A stretch of DNA of 64,000 nt from Altererythrobacter sp. TH136 (GCF_007065885.1 NZ_CP041409.1:1845501-1909500), one strand, 5' to 3'; positions 9,784-20,115 are shown, counted from the stretch's first letter. Numbers and translations: made by a program. Notes: generated from the letters alone by a model not told the origin.

Positions 9784-10667
9784 CCCCGGCGCTGGAACAA
9801 CGGGTCGTGGCGGCGCTGGACGCGCCGATCGCGCCTGAAGTGCGGGCGATCGCGGCGGCGCTCGGCCACGAGGCGGGTGCGCGGGCGGTGCTGTTCTACG
9901 GCTCTAACCTGCGCACCGGATCGCTCGACGGAGTGCTCGATTTCTATGTCCTGCTGCCTGGCCGGCAGGTCGAGAAGATCTGGCCGCGGGTGTCGTACCG
10001 GGAGTCGCCGGCGGATGGGGTGACCTTGCGAGCCAAGATCGCGACTCTGTCCTTGGAAACCTTCGCCCGCGCCGCCGGGGGGCAATCGCGCGATACCACG
10101 ATCTGGGCGCGCTTCGTCCAGCCGGCGGGACTTGCGTGGGCGGCGGACGAGGCGGCGCGGGCCGAGGTGGTCGCGGCGGTGGCGGGTGCGGCGGTGACCG
10201 CGGCGCGGCTCGCGGCGGCCCTCGGGCCTGTGCAGGGAACCGCCGAGGCGTACTGGCGGGCGCTGTTTCGCGCGACCTACCGGGCCGAATTCCGGGTCGA
10301 GAAGCCGGGACGCGAAAACGACATCCTGTCAGTGAACGCCGGCCACTTCGCCGGTCTGCTGCCGATCGCGTGGGAAGCGGCGGGGATCGCATTCGACCGG
10401 GATGGATCGGATCTGCGCCCGCGGCTGGGCGTCCGGGAGCGCGCCCGCATCGAACGATGGTGGCGCACTCGTGCCCGGCTCGGCAAACCGTTCAACCTCC
10501 TGCGGCTGGTCAAGGCGAGCACCACCTTCGACGGCGCGGCCCGCTATGCCGCTTGGAAGATCGAGCGGCACACCGGCGTGCCGATCGCGATCACCCCGTG
10601 GCGCGAAAAGCATCCGGTGCTCGCCGCCCCCGCCGTGCTGTGGCGCGTGTGGCGCAGCCGGCGCTGA
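9780..10667 (+). CDS. Nucleotidyltransferase-like protein resembling Tam41 CDP-diacylglycerol synthase
   Basis: Most pipelines would call this 295-aa protein hypothetical. Read by eye, its motif order matches the mitochondrial Tam41/MMP37 family: FYGS (residues 39-42) of the nucleotidyltransferase core, LDFYVLL with Asp54, KIATLSLETF then WARFVQP (109-115) where Tam41 has its AGRLQKP-like element, AAVTAARL (137-144), ATYRAEFR (165-172), NAGHF (186-190) and a C-terminal KASTTFDGAARYAAWK (245-260) like the Tam41 KG-FTAG-KYAW end. Tam41 makes CDP-diacylglycerol from phosphatidate and CTP, and this gene overlaps a lipid kinase gene by 4 bases. No transmembrane helix is visible. The family call is my inference from remembered family patterns, not a search. 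Confidence 0.6.
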   Translation: MTPALEQRVVAALDAPIAPEVRAIAAALGHEAGARAVLFYGSNLRTGSLDGVLDFYVLLPGRQVEKIWPRVSYRESPADGVTLRAKIATLSLETFARAAGGQSRDTTIWARFVQPAGLAWAADEAARAEVVAAVAGAAVTAARLAAALGPVQGTAEAYWRALFRATYRAEFRVEKPGRENDILSVNAGHFAGLLPIAWEAAGIAFDRDGSDLRPRLGVRERARIERWWRTRARLGKPFNLLRLVKASTTFDGAARYAAWKIERHTGVPIAITPWREKHPVLAAPAVLWRVWRSRR

Positions 10668-10668
10668 G

Positions 10669-11181
10669 TTACATGTAGCGCATGCCGATGCGGATCGATT
10701 TCACTCCGCTGCCGACCGCGAACGCCGTCTTGGTGTGGCTCGGCTTGCCCAGGTTGAAGATGTTGATCGACGGATTGTTCGACATGCCGCCGCCATCGCT
10801 CGACAGATCGGTGTCACCATTGCCGTTGAGATCGTGGCGGACGGCGATGCCATAGCTGCCCGCCGCCGGAACGGGGACGCAAAAGGTCATCGTGCCGGCC
10901 CGGGCGGACGCTTCGATGCGGTTGATCCAGCGGCCTTTCTTCAGCCAGTCCGCCGCCGTCGCGCGGTAGCTTTGCACGCGGATCTTCCCCCGCGACTCCT
11001 TGATCCCGTCAACCGTCACCAGCACGGCGGGCCCATCCCCGCTGCGGCACTGGTTCAGGTTGTTGCCGATCGTCTGCCGGTACTGCGCCTGCGCCGGCAC
11101 CGCGAGGCTCATCGCCAGCGCGCCGAGCGCGACCGTGCTGATGGAAAGGCGGGAGGTCGTCGAAGTCATGTGCATATCCAT
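10669..11181 (-). CDS. DUF2141-family secreted protein (second copy)
   Basis: A 170-aa protein with a clear signal peptide (TSTTSRLSISTVALGALAMS then AVPAQA-Q). The mature part has the DUF2141 pattern: GPAVLVTVDGIKESRGKIRV, a YGIAVRHDLNGNGDTD loop with regularly spaced Asp/Asn, and the ending SIRIGMRYM. It is convergent with the Tam41-like gene, with stops one base apart. Three nearby ATGs (11181, 11175, 11169) are possible; none has a strong Shine-Dalgarno. Compared with the copy at 1469-1957 it has a longer N-terminal part with two Cys residues (NQCRSGDG and FCVPVP) that may form a disulfide. Function unknown. Confidence 0.75.
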   Translation of the reverse strand: MDMHMTSTTSRLSISTVALGALAMSLAVPAQAQYRQTIGNNLNQCRSGDGPAVLVTVDGIKESRGKIRVQSYRATAADWLKKGRWINRIEASARAGTMTFCVPVPAAGSYGIAVRHDLNGNGDTDLSSDGGGMSNNPSINIFNLGKPSHTKTAFAVGSGVKSIRIGMRYM

Positions 11182-11402
11182 ATGGCGGGCGGGTCGACAC
11201 GGCTCAAGCCGGCGGTGCGCATGGTGGCAGCCCGGGATCGCCGCGGCCACTACCGGGGGCGGGCTGAATTTGCCCTTAATCGGGACAGTCGCCGCATTCG
11301 GGCCGGGGCCATGTGGAAAAGGCAGGTTGAATCGCTTGTGCGGCTCCGGAACCGATGGTTAAGCACTTGAAAGGTATCTCAAGGAGCCCAAAGGCGACCG
11401 CC

Positions 11403-12062
11403 ATGGCCCGCCCGCTGATCAGCCCGTCGATCCTGTCTGCCGATTTCGCCCGGCTCGGTGAAGAAGTGCGCGCCATCGACGAGGCCGGCGCCGACTGGAT
11501 TCACGTCGACGTGATGGACGGGCATTTCGTGCCGAACCTCACCATCGGCCCGGCGGTGGTCAAGGCGCTGCGTCCCCACTCTGACCTGCCGTTCGACGTG
11601 CACCTGATGGTCAGTCCGGTGGACCTCTGGCTGCAGCCGTTCGCTGACGCTGGCGCCGATATCATCACCGTGCATCCGGAGGCGGGGCCTCACGTCCACC
11701 GCACCGTGCAGGCGATCAAGGCGCTGGGGAAGAAGGCTGGCATCAGCCTCAACCCCGCAACTCCGGCCAAGATGCTCGACTATCTGATCGACGAGATCGA
11801 CCTCGTGCTGGTGATGAGCGTCAACCCCGGCTTCGGCGGGCAGAGCTTCATCGCCAGTCAGCTCAAGAAGATCGAGGCGGTGCGCAAGATGATCGACAGA
11901 TCGGGCCGGGCAATCGACCTCGAAGTCGATGGCGGGGTCGACGCGGTGACCGCGCGGCAGTGCGTCGAAGCCGGTGCGAACGTCCTGGTTGCGGGCTCCG
12001 CCAGCTTCAAGGGCGGGCCAGCGAGCTACGCCGCCAACATTGCCGCGCTGAAGGGCGAGTGA
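11403..12062 (+). CDS. rpe: Ribulose-phosphate 3-epimerase
   Basis: A complete 219-aa TIM-barrel enzyme that interconverts ribulose 5-phosphate and xylulose 5-phosphate in the pentose phosphate pathway. Signature motifs are present: [15 protein letters not shown], the metal-ligand segment [36 protein letters not shown] and [11 protein letters not shown]. The start at ATG 11403 gives the usual [12 protein letters not shown]-terminus; an AAGGAG lies 17 bases upstream. The stop overlaps the start of the heparinase-like gene (TGATG), so the two are likely coupled. Confidence 0.95.
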   Translation: MARPLISPSILSADFARLGEEVRAIDEAGADWIHVDVMDGHFVPNLTIGPAVVKALRPHSDLPFDVHLMVSPVDLWLQPFADAGADIITVHPEAGPHVHRTVQAIKALGKKAGISLNPATPAKMLDYLIDEIDLVLVMSVNPGFGGQSFIASQLKKIEAVRKMIDRSGRAIDLEVDGGVDAVTARQCVEAGANVLVAGSASFKGGPASYAANIAALKGE

Positions 12063-13930
12063 TGGACGGCGCGGCGGTTACCGGGAAACGCGCCGCCAGA
12101 CAGGCCGCCAGCCTGAGCGATGCCGGCCTGAGTGGTGGGCCTGCGATCCCCTTGAACCAGCGCGACGAACCGCAAGTCGTCGAGCCGCCAAGCGAAGTCA
12201 TCGAACCCGGCCGCGCGCTGGCGCTGGCTGATTTCGCTCCGCCCTCGGTGGGGCCGGGGGAGGCGCTGATCCGCCTGGCCTATCGCATGGGCGTTTCCGG
12301 TTCGACGCTGGCGCGACCGTTCGGCAAGCCGGCCCGGCCGCGCCTTCTGGCCACCGTGGACAGTCCGATCTCGGGCGACCGTGCAGTGGGCATGGCGCTG
12401 AGAGCGGGGCACTTCCTGGTTTACGGGGTCAAGGCGCCGATCACGCAGATCGATTTCACCCCCTCCGCCCGGCTGACCCCGCCGTTCGAGCGAACGGTGC
12501 ACGGCTTCATGTGGCTGCGTGACTTGTGCGCTTCGGCTCCGCGCGAGCAGTGCACCGCGACTGCCGAGCGGGTGCTGACGGCATGGCTCGGGGCCACTCC
12601 GAAGACGGGCGGGAAGGGCGCCGCCTGGACCGTCGAGAACGCCGGACGGCGCTTGCTCGGCTGGCTGGTCCACGCGCCGCTGATCCTGTCGGGTGACAAC
12701 GCCCGGCTGCGCAGCCGGACCCTGGCCGCGATGGAGGACACCGCCCGCTGGCTGGACCGTCACGCCGGCAAGGCGCCCGACGGGTTGGCCCAGGTCGCCG
12801 GATGGAGCGCAATCGTCGCGGCCGGACTGCTGCTGCCCGACGGCAAGCCGCGGCGGCTGTTTGGCGAAGCGGGCCTGGTGCGTGCGCTGGGTGAACTGGT
12901 GGGCGACGATGGCGGGGTACTGTCGCGCAGCCCGCTCGCCCAGGCCGAAGCGATCGCACTCCTGATCGAACTGCGCGCGTGCTACCGCGCCGTGCGGCGC
13001 GAGCCTCCCTCTGCGATCGAAGCGATGCTGGCGATGCTGGTGCCACCGCTGCTGGGCCTGACTCACGGCGATGGCGGGCTGGGTTCATGGCAAGGGGCCG
13101 GCGCGGTAACGGCCGAGCGGATCGCTGCGCTGATCTCGGCCAGCGGGGTGCGCACGCGCCCGCTGAAGGATGCACGGCAGTGGGGTTATCAACGCGCCAC
13201 CGGCGGCAAGGCGGTGCTGCAGTTCGATGCCGCCCCGCCGCCGCTGGCCCGGCACGCGCGCAGCGGTTGCGCCTCCACCCTGGCGTTCGAACTCAGCCAC
13301 GGGCCGCAGCGGATCGTGGTCAACTGCGGCGGCGCGGCGTTCGCCGGGGGACAGGTGCCCGCCCGCATCGAGCAGGGCCTACGCGGCACCGCGGCCCATT
13401 CGACGCTGTCGCTGGGCGACACCAACTCGACCGCCGTGCTCCTCCACGGCAAGCTCGGCGCCGGGGTGGGCGAGGTGGAGATCGATCGCCGCATGCTCGC
13501 GCTGGAAAACGGCGGGGCGACCCGGCTGGAGGCAAGCCACGATGGCTATGTCGCGCGGCACGGGATTATCCATCGCCGCATCCTTACCTTGCGCGATGAC
13601 GGGCGCGAACTGCGCGGGGACGATCTGCTGGTTCCAGCCGGCAAGAAGGGCAAGCGCGGCAAGATCGCGCTCACGATCCGATTTCACATCGGACCGGGGA
13701 TCGAGCTTGGCCTGGCGGAAAACGGCCGTGGTGCCGGTCTGGCCCTGCCGGATGGAAGTTACTGGCAGTTTCGCTGCGGGGAACTGGGCGAAGGCGTGAC
13801 CTTGTCGGTCGAAGAAAGTATGTGGGTGGACGGCCAGGGTCGGCCACAGCCGATCGAGCAACTGGTGATACAGGGGCTGGTACCGCGCGGCGGGGCCACA
13901 GTCTCGTGGCTGTTCAAGAGAATGGGATAA
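12062..13930 (+). CDS. Heparinase II/III family protein
   Basis: A 622-aa protein of the heparinase II/III-like family, widespread in alphaproteobacteria next to purH. An N-terminal low-complexity region (residues 1-60) precedes an alpha-helical toroid (about 90-330, e.g. [14 protein letters not shown]) and a C-terminal beta-sandwich (about 370-620) with the conserved [20 protein letters not shown] and RIVVNCGG segments and [12 protein letters not shown]. No signal peptide is apparent, which is unusual for a polysaccharide lyase, so the substrate and even lyase activity are uncertain. The start ATG overlaps the rpe stop by one base. Confidence 0.85.
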   Translation: MDGAAVTGKRAARQAASLSDAGLSGGPAIPLNQRDEPQVVEPPSEVIEPGRALALADFAPPSVGPGEALIRLAYRMGVSGSTLARPFGKPARPRLLATVDSPISGDRAVGMALRAGHFLVYGVKAPITQIDFTPSARLTPPFERTVHGFMWLRDLCASAPREQCTATAERVLTAWLGATPKTGGKGAAWTVENAGRRLLGWLVHAPLILSGDNARLRSRTLAAMEDTARWLDRHAGKAPDGLAQVAGWSAIVAAGLLLPDGKPRRLFGEAGLVRALGELVGDDGGVLSRSPLAQAEAIALLIELRACYRAVRREPPSAIEAMLAMLVPPLLGLTHGDGGLGSWQGAGAVTAERIAALISASGVRTRPLKDARQWGYQRATGGKAVLQFDAAPPPLARHARSGCASTLAFELSHGPQRIVVNCGGAAFAGGQVPARIEQGLRGTAAHSTLSLGDTNSTAVLLHGKLGAGVGEVEIDRRMLALENGGATRLEASHDGYVARHGIIHRRILTLRDDGRELRGDDLLVPAGKKGKRGKIALTIRFHIGPGIELGLAENGRGAGLALPDGSYWQFRCGELGEGVTLSVEESMWVDGQGRPQPIEQLVIQGLVPRGGATVSWLFKRMG

Positions 13931-13940
13931 GCTTTTTTCC

Positions 13941-15530
13941 GTGACCAACGTATCGATCAAGCGGGCGCTGCTGTCTGTGTCCGACAAGGACGGGCTCGCC
14001 GCCCTGGGTTCGACTTTGGGTGACGCGGGGATCGAGCTGGTCTCCACCGGCGGCACCGCCCGGGCGCTGCGCGATGCGGGACTGATGGTGCGCGACGTAT
14101 CGGACCTGACCGATTTTCCCGAGATGATGGACGGGCGGGTCAAGACGCTGCACCCGATGGTCCACGGAGGGCTGCTGGCGGTGCGCGACAACCCGGAGCA
14201 CGCCGCCGCGATGGAGGCTCACGAGATTGGCGCGATCGATCTGGTGGTCGTCAATCTCTATCCGTTCGAAGCGACGGTGATGCGCGGCGCCCCGCGCGAC
14301 GAGATTATCGAGAACATCGACATCGGTGGGCCGTCGATGGTGCGGTCGGCCGCCAAGAACCATCGCTATGTCACGATCATCACCGATCCGGCCGATTACG
14401 ACGAATTGCTGGCCGAGTTGGGTGCCAACGACGGCGCGACGACGCTTGCCTTTCGCCAGCGCATGGCGGCCAAGGCATTCGCCGCCACCGCCGCGTATGA
14501 CAGCATGATCAGCCAGTGGTTCGCTTTTGCCGACCAAGGAGAGCGGTTTCCGCCTTCCGTCAGCATGACGCGGGTGCTCGCGGGCTCGCTGCGCTATGGC
14601 GAAAACCCGCACCAGCAGGCAGCGCTGTACCTGCCCGCCGGACCGCATACGCGCGGGTTGCCGCAGGCCGAACAGGTGCAGGGCAAGGAGCTGTCGTACA
14701 ACAACTACAACGACGCCAACGCCGCGCTGGAGCTCGTCGCCGAGTTCCGGGGGCAGGACCCCGTGGTGGTGATCGTCAAGCATGCCAACCCGTGCGGGGT
14801 CGCCCAGGCGGGGACGTTGCTGGAGGCATGGCAGGGTGCGCTGGCCTGCGACGACGTGTCCGCGTTCGGCGGGATCGTCGCCACCAATGTGCCCCTTGAT
14901 GGCCCCACCGCCGAGGCGATCTGCCAGATTTTCACCGAAGTGGTGGTCGCGCCCGGTGCCGATGACGCCGCCCGCGCTGCCTTCGCCCGCAAGAAGAACC
15001 TGCGCCTGTTGCTGACCGACGATCTCCCCGATCCGCGGCGCCCGGGTCAGACGCTGGCGGTGATCGCCGGGGGCATCCTGGTGCAGGACCGCGACAACGG
15101 TGCGGTCACCGAAGCGGATCTCAAAGTGGTCACCCGGCGCGCGCCGACTCCACAGGAACTGAAGGATTGCCTGTTCGCGTGGACCGTCGCACGCCACGTG
15201 AAATCGAACGCGATCGTCTATGCCAAGGACGGCGTCACCGCGGGCATCGGCGCAGGCCAGATGAACCGGCGCGATTCGTCACGCATCGCGGCGATGAAGG
15301 CAGCCGAAGCCGCCGGTAAATTCGGCTGGGAACACCCGCGCACCGTCGGCAGCGCGGTCGCATCGGACGCGTTCTTCCCGTTTGCCGATGGTTTGCTGGC
15401 GGCAGCGGAAGCCGGCGCCACCGCGGTGATCCAGCCGGGCGGCTCGATCCGCGACGACGAGGTGATCCGCGCCGCGGACGAAGCGGGCCTCGCGATGGTC
15501 TTTACCGGGATGCGTCACTTCCGCCACTGA
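13941..15530 (+). CDS. purH: Bifunctional AICAR transformylase / IMP cyclohydrolase
   Basis: A full-length 529-aa PurH carrying out the last two steps of IMP synthesis. The IMP cyclohydrolase domain (1-200) has [26 protein letters not shown] and [11 protein letters not shown]; the transformylase domain has [12 protein letters not shown], the catalytic [10 protein letters not shown] (Lys-His) and [10 protein letters not shown] near the end. Translation starts at a GTG 11 bases after the heparinase-like stop, with a T-rich spacer and no strong Shine-Dalgarno. It forms a run with rpe and the heparinase-like gene. Confidence 0.97.
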   Translation: MTNVSIKRALLSVSDKDGLAALGSTLGDAGIELVSTGGTARALRDAGLMVRDVSDLTDFPEMMDGRVKTLHPMVHGGLLAVRDNPEHAAAMEAHEIGAIDLVVVNLYPFEATVMRGAPRDEIIENIDIGGPSMVRSAAKNHRYVTIITDPADYDELLAELGANDGATTLAFRQRMAAKAFAATAAYDSMISQWFAFADQGERFPPSVSMTRVLAGSLRYGENPHQQAALYLPAGPHTRGLPQAEQVQGKELSYNNYNDANAALELVAEFRGQDPVVVIVKHANPCGVAQAGTLLEAWQGALACDDVSAFGGIVATNVPLDGPTAEAICQIFTEVVVAPGADDAARAAFARKKNLRLLLTDDLPDPRRPGQTLAVIAGGILVQDRDNGAVTEADLKVVTRRAPTPQELKDCLFAWTVARHVKSNAIVYAKDGVTAGIGAGQMNRRDSSRIAAMKAAEAAGKFGWEHPRTVGSAVASDAFFPFADGLLAAAEAGATAVIQPGGSIRDDEVIRAADEAGLAMVFTGMRHFRH

Positions 15531-15690
15531 CCCGTCCGCCGCGCGGTCGCTCAGCTTACGCGACGTTACTGTGCCCTGCTGATCGGGCTCCGGGTAAGGC
15601 TCAGCTTCCTGAACCCCGCGCAACCTTGCCATTAAGCATCTCGCAATTGCGCGCTCGCTAGCCATATCGGCGAGCCAAAGGAAATTTCGC

Positions 15691-15837
15691 ATGCGTCTGT
15701 TCAAGTCCGACCTCTATCGCAACCTCGGCATCGGTTTCGTCATCGGTGCCGCCATCGCGGTGTTCCAGATGCCGCAGGGCGACAACGGTCTGATCTCGCA
15801 GGCTCAGGCGGCGACGCTGGAGGCCACCGCTCAGTGA
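15691..15837 (+). CDS. Small membrane protein, 48 aa
   Basis: An ATG with an AAAGGAAA Shine-Dalgarno begins a 48-codon frame reading MRLFKSDLYRNLGIGFVIGA, continuing into a hydrophobic helix (residues about 13-26) and a polar tail ending in TAQ. The positively charged N-terminus followed by one helix and a short Q/A-rich outer tail suggests a single-pass inner-membrane microprotein or a secreted peptide (AQA near residue 39 could be a cleavage site). Its stop overlaps the GTG start of msrA (CAGTGAGA), so the two are translationally coupled. I recall similar short ORFs in related genomes; function is unknown. Confidence 0.65.
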   Translation: MRLFKSDLYRNLGIGFVIGAAIAVFQMPQGDNGLISQAQAATLEATAQ

Positions 15838-16505
15838 GACGCGGCGCGGTCCTGATCGTTGCGGCCGGCCTGGTGCTCTCAGGCTGCCAGAGCGCGGCCC
15901 ATGCCGGCGAAACCGCCGTGTCCGCGCCGATGGCGCAGCGCGAGGCGGCCGAAAAAGGTCTCAAGACGGCAGTGTTCGCCGGGGGCTGCTTCTGGGGCGT
16001 CGAGGCGGTGTTCAGCCATGTGAAGGGCGTGAAGAGCGCGGTCAGCGGCTATGCCGGCGGCACCAAGGGAGTCGCGAACTACGATGCCGTGTCCAGCGGC
16101 GTCACCGATCATGCCGAGGCGGTCAGGGTGACCTACGATCCCGCCGTCATTCGCTATGACCAGCTGCTGCGGATTTACTTCTCGGTGATCGCCGATCCGA
16201 CGCTGAAGAACCGGCAGGGGCCCGACACCGGCAGCCAGTACCGCACAGCGCTCTTCCCGCAGAGCGCCGAGCAGACCAGGGTCGCCAAGGCCTATGTTAC
16301 ACAGCTTTCCGGGGCCAAGCTGTGGAAGGCGCCGATCGTCACGACGATCGAGAGCGGGGCGTTCTACCCGGCCGAGGCATATCATCAGGATTTCGCGCTG
16401 AAAAATCCCCGGCACGGCTACATCGTGCGGTGGGATGCGCCCAAAGTCGCTGCGCTGAAAGCGATGTACCCCGGGGTGTGGCAGACCGGCTTCGTGCGGA
16501 ACTGA
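15834..16505 (+). CDS. msrA: Peptide-methionine (S)-S-oxide reductase, lipoprotein form
   Basis: A 223-aa MsrA that reduces S-methionine sulfoxide. The catalytic motif GGCFWGVEAVF (Cys about residue 52) is followed by GYAGG and HAEAVRVTYDP, and the substrate motif GPDTGSQYRTALF is present. The N-terminus RRGAVLIVAAGLVLSGCQSA is a lipoprotein signal with lipobox LSGC, so this copy should sit on the periplasmic side, unlike the cytoplasmic E. coli enzyme. No MsrB domain is attached. GTG start, coupled to the 48-aa gene upstream. Confidence 0.93.
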   Translation: MRRGAVLIVAAGLVLSGCQSAAHAGETAVSAPMAQREAAEKGLKTAVFAGGCFWGVEAVFSHVKGVKSAVSGYAGGTKGVANYDAVSSGVTDHAEAVRVTYDPAVIRYDQLLRIYFSVIADPTLKNRQGPDTGSQYRTALFPQSAEQTRVAKAYVTQLSGAKLWKAPIVTTIESGAFYPAEAYHQDFALKNPRHGYIVRWDAPKVAALKAMYPGVWQTGFVRN

Positions 16506-16539
16506 CCCCGGGCTGGCGCGCCGCGCCGGGGCGCACTAC

Positions 16540-17007
16540 ATGGTTGCCATGTCCGCTCATGATCACCGTGAACACTCGGGCGTCAGCCTCGCCCCCGCCG
16601 CGCGCGACGCGCTGATCGCCGCCGGCGAGCAGTGGACAGAACTGCGCGCCGAGGTGTTCGATGCGCTTGCCACCCACGCCACGCCAGCCAGCGCATACGA
16701 TATCGCAGACGAGGTATCCGCCCGGCGCGGCAAGCGGATCGCCCCTAACTCGATCTACCGAATCCTCGACGTGTTTGTGGCCAACAACCTCGCGCTGAGG
16801 GTGGAAAGCAGCAACGCGTACCTCGCAAACAACCACCCGGGTTGCCTGCACGACTGCATCTTTCTGGTGTGCGACGAATGCGGCGAAGCCACGCACATCG
16901 ATGATGACGCGCTGACCGGTTCGGTCCGCGGCCTGGCGGAGCGGGCCAACTTCAAGCCCGAGCGCCCGGTGATCGAGATCCGCGGATTGTGTGCCGACTG
17001 CCGTTGA
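16540..17007 (+). CDS. Fur-family transcriptional regulator, Zur-like
   Basis: A 155-aa metal-dependent repressor. The N-terminal winged helix has TELRAEVFDALATHATPAS and NSIYRILDVFVANNLALRVE, and the C-terminal dimerisation domain has HDCIFLVCDECGEATHID plus a closing LCADC, giving the two Cys-x-x-Cys pairs that hold structural zinc. These features and the His-rich start (SAHDHREH) fit Zur, the zinc-uptake repressor, better than Fur, but the binding site is not known. The start may instead be the ATG at 16549. A 35-base gap separates it from msrA. Confidence 0.85.
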   Translation: MVAMSAHDHREHSGVSLAPAARDALIAAGEQWTELRAEVFDALATHATPASAYDIADEVSARRGKRIAPNSIYRILDVFVANNLALRVESSNAYLANNHPGCLHDCIFLVCDECGEATHIDDDALTGSVRGLAERANFKPERPVIEIRGLCADCR

Positions 17008-17085
17008 CGTCCGTCACGCAATCCTCATGCATCTCTCACCGCGCCTTCATCGACAGCCCCGCCGCGTGAGTGTAGGACGCCTGCC

Positions 17086-19023
17086 ATGACATCGCGCCCC
17101 GTGACGCCCCTGCTCGACACTGTCGACACCCCCGCCGACCTCCGCCGGCTCAAGCCGGAAGACTTGCGCCAGCTGGCCGACGAGCTGCGCACCGAGATGA
17201 TCAGCGCGGTGGGCTCCACCGGGGGGCACCTCGGCTCCGGCCTCGGCGTGGTCGAACTGACGGTGGCGGTTCACTATGTATTCGATACGCCCACCGACAA
17301 GCTGGTGTGGGACGTCGGTCACCAGGCGTACCCGCACAAGATCCTGACTGGCCGGCGCGACCGCATTCGCACGCTGCGCCAGGGCGGCGGCCTTAGCGGC
17401 TTCACCAAGCGCAGCGAGAGCGAATACGACCCCTTCGGCGCTGCCCATTCGAGCACTTCGATCTCGGCTGCGCTCGGGTTTGCCATCGCCAGCAAGCTGA
17501 AAGGCGAACCCGGCCGCGGCATCGCGGTGATCGGCGACGGCGCGATGAGCGCCGGCATGGCGTACGAGGCGATGAACAACGCCGAGGCCGCGGGCAACCG
17601 GCTGGTGGTGATCCTCAACGACAACGATATGTCGATCGCGCCGCCGGTGGGCGGGCTGTCGGCCTATCTTGCGCGAATGGTGTCCTCCAGCGAGTACCTC
17701 GGCCTGCGCAGCCTCGCCAAGCGGCTGTCCGCCAAGCTCAGCCGGCGGCTGAACCACGGCTTGGAAAAGGCTGAGGAGTTCACCCGCGGAATGGTGACCG
17801 GAGGCACCCTGTTCGAGGAATTGGGGTTCTATTACGTGGGGCCGATCGACGGGCACAATCTGGAGCACCTCATCCCGGTGCTCGAAAACGTGCGCGACAG
17901 CGAGCAGGGGCCGATCCTGGTCCATGTCGTCACCAAGAAGGGCAAAGGGTATGCTCCGGCGGAGAACTCCGCCGACAAGTACCATGGCGTCCAGAAGTTC
18001 GATGTCATCACCGGCGAACAGAAGAAAAGCGCCGGCGGTCCGCCCGCCTATCAGAACGTGTTCGGCGACACGCTGGCGAAGCTGGCCCACGACGACGACC
18101 GGATCGTCGCCATCACCGCGGCCATGCCGAGCGGCACCGGAATCGATCGTTTCGCCAAGGCGCACCCCGACCGCAGCTTCGATGTCGGCATTGCCGAACA
18201 GCATGGGGTGACGTTTGCCGCCGGGCTCGCGGCGCAGGGCATGCGTCCGTTCTGCGCGATCTACTCGACCTTTCTCCAGCGCGCGTTCGACCAGGTGGTG
18301 CACGACGTGGCCATCCAGAACCTGCCGGTGCGGTTCGCGATCGACCGGGCGGGCCTGGTCGGCGCCGATGGGGCGACGCACGCCGGATCGTTTGACGTCA
18401 CCTATCTCGCGACATTGCCCAACATGGTGGTGATGGCCGCCGCCGACGAGGCCGAGCTGGTCCACATGACCTACACCGCCGCGCAGTACGACGCGGGCCC
18501 GATCGCCTTCCGCTATCCGCGCGGTAACGGCACCGGGGTAGCCCTGCCCGATACGCCGCAGTTGCTGGAGATCGGCAAGGGACGGGTGGTCCGCGAAGGA
18601 ACTAAGGTCGCGCTGCTGTCGCTCGGCACCCGTCTGGCGGAGGCACTGAAGGCGGCCGACGCACTTGAAGCCAAGGGGCTGTCGACCACGGTCGCGGACC
18701 TGCGCTTCGCCAAGCCGCTCGACACCGGGTTGATCGATCGGCTGATGCGGACTCACGAAGTGGTGGTGACCGTGGAGGAAGCGGCGATCGGCGGTCTGGG
18801 CGCGCACGTGCTCACCCATGCGAGCGACGCCGGGCTGCTCGACTCCGATGGTGTAAGCGGGGGCCTCAAGATCCGCACCATGCGCCTGCCCGACGTATTC
18901 CAGGACCACGACGATCCGGTGAAACAGTACGACGCGGCGGGCCTCAACGCGCCGCATATCGTGGAGACGGTGCTGAAAGCGCTACGCCACAACAGCGCGG
19001 GGGTGGAAGAGGCGCGGGCCTAG
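17086..19023 (+). CDS. dxs: 1-deoxy-D-xylulose-5-phosphate synthase
   Basis: A complete 645-aa DXS that condenses pyruvate and glyceraldehyde 3-phosphate in the first step of the MEP isoprenoid pathway, which feeds carotenoids, ubiquinone and hopanoids. The thiamine-diphosphate motif [15 protein letters not shown] with downstream [12 protein letters not shown] is present, as are [12 protein letters not shown], the [12 protein letters not shown] segment, and the transketolase pyrimidine domain with [15 protein letters not shown] and [11 protein letters not shown]-like sequence. The C-terminal transketolase domain ends in EEARA. The stop overlaps the converging DUF1801 gene by 4 bases. Confidence 0.97.
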   Translation: MTSRPVTPLLDTVDTPADLRRLKPEDLRQLADELRTEMISAVGSTGGHLGSGLGVVELTVAVHYVFDTPTDKLVWDVGHQAYPHKILTGRRDRIRTLRQGGGLSGFTKRSESEYDPFGAAHSSTSISAALGFAIASKLKGEPGRGIAVIGDGAMSAGMAYEAMNNAEAAGNRLVVILNDNDMSIAPPVGGLSAYLARMVSSSEYLGLRSLAKRLSAKLSRRLNHGLEKAEEFTRGMVTGGTLFEELGFYYVGPIDGHNLEHLIPVLENVRDSEQGPILVHVVTKKGKGYAPAENSADKYHGVQKFDVITGEQKKSAGGPPAYQNVFGDTLAKLAHDDDRIVAITAAMPSGTGIDRFAKAHPDRSFDVGIAEQHGVTFAAGLAAQGMRPFCAIYSTFLQRAFDQVVHDVAIQNLPVRFAIDRAGLVGADGATHAGSFDVTYLATLPNMVVMAAADEAELVHMTYTAAQYDAGPIAFRYPRGNGTGVALPDTPQLLEIGKGRVVREGTKVALLSLGTRLAEALKAADALEAKGLSTTVADLRFAKPLDTGLIDRLMRTHEVVVTVEEAAIGGLGAHVLTHASDAGLLDSDGVSGGLKIRTMRLPDVFQDHDDPVKQYDAAGLNAPHIVETVLKALRHNSAGVEEARA

Positions 19024-19355
19024 TCCAGTTCAGCGGCCATCGCGGCGGCGATCAGGGTGTCCAGGTCGCTTTCCGGCACCGGTTTCCCAGGCTTGAAGTT
19101 AAGGCAGGACTTGCCGTGCATGTGCGGGCGCAGCGCTTGCGGCATCGCCTCCACCAGTTCGGGGTGACAGTAGAGCGGCATCAGGTGCAACGCGACGTAG
19201 CGCTTGGCAATTTTCACCGAAGCCACGAACGCCGGCTTCCGGTCGGCTGCCGCCGGACGAGTGAGTTGCAGGTGATCGGCGGTATCGACCTCTGCGATGA
19301 GGCCGGTCGCATGGCGCCGTAAGATGGCTGAGATCGTGCCGAACGGTTCGCTCAC
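19020..19355 (-). CDS. DUF1801 domain-containing protein
   Basis: A 111-aa single-domain protein. The central segment [20 protein letters not shown], then [20 protein letters not shown] and KSCLNFK, is typical of small DUF1801/YdhG-type proteins. No signal peptide. It lies 15 bases after the NnrU gene on the same strand and is convergent with dxs. Function unknown. Confidence 0.75.
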   Translation of the reverse strand: MSEPFGTISAILRRHATGLIAEVDTADHLQLTRPAAADRKPAFVASVKIAKRYVALHLMPLYCHPELVEAMPQALRPHMHGKSCLNFKPGKPVPESDLDTLIAAAMAAELD

Positions 19356-19370
19356 GCCTCGATCCCCGCT

Positions 19371-20063
19371 CTAGCCAAGCCAGCGCCACGCGCCTGCAGG
19401 GATGCCGGCGGTCGGCAGGTGTGCCCATGTTATCGCCAGCCACAGTGCAACCGCGACCAGCCAGAGCATCGCGCTAGCTTCGAAGATGCGGCCCCAGCGC
19501 GGCCAGTAGCTCGTCTGCGCTTCCCACGCGGTCCACGCGTCGCCCAGCAGCGCGGCCTTCTTGCGGTCCTGCAGGTGGGCGCCGACCAGTGCCAGGAACA
19601 GGATCGTCACGCCCACGATCACCGTCCGCCAGCTCCACCACAGGACGATGTGCGAGAGCGCCCATAGCGCGAAACCCCACATCATCGGATGGCGCGTGAC
19701 GGCGAACACCCCCGCAGGTGCGCGGATGACTGGTCTTGTCCTGGTGGGGTTGGGGAGGGCCGGGTTGCCGCGCAATGAGCCGAAGAACAGCAGCAGAGCA
19801 GGGATCGTCAGCAGCGTCGCCGCGATCCAGCCGATCTCCCCGGAGCCCGGCAGGTCCGCGGGCGGGGCGTCGCGAAAAGCGACGATCATCCAGCCAAGGG
19901 CGGCGAACGCGACCAGGGAATACAGCGGCAGGAACCCCCGCTCTCCCAGCCGCGCAACCAGCGGAGGCCGCAGCGGGTGCGACAAGGCGAAGTGTGTGCC
20001 GACGAACGCAATGCTTGCGGCAGTCAGTATCAGCAGCGCAGGGTCCACCGTCGATCTCCCCAT
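19371..20063 (-). CDS. NnrU family membrane protein
   Basis: A 230-aa polytopic protein with about six membrane helices. The conserved region RHPMMWGFALWALSHIV and the loop around GNPALPNPTRTRPVIRAPAG are typical of NnrU, distantly related to isoprenylcysteine methyltransferases; the downstream E-x-x-x-Y-W-P-R-W-type segment (AWEAQTSYWPRWG) also fits. NnrU was first noted near nitric-oxide-reductase regulators, but no denitrification genes are here, so its role is open. The gap to the FKBP gene is 52 bases. Confidence 0.85.
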   Translation of the reverse strand: MGRSTVDPALLILTAASIAFVGTHFALSHPLRPPLVARLGERGFLPLYSLVAFAALGWMIVAFRDAPPADLPGSGEIGWIAATLLTIPALLLFFGSLRGNPALPNPTRTRPVIRAPAGVFAVTRHPMMWGFALWALSHIVLWWSWRTVIVGVTILFLALVGAHLQDRKKAALLGDAWTAWEAQTSYWPRWGRIFEASAMLWLVAVALWLAITWAHLPTAGIPAGAWRWLG

Positions 20064-20115
20064 GTGAACGGTGTCAACATGGGTAGCACGTCAGACGTTG
20101 ATTGCAATGAGCTTG

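Noticed and set aside
17047-18957. 636-codon minus-strand frame opposite dxs
   Set aside because: Shadow of dxs; no recognisable domain and biased composition.
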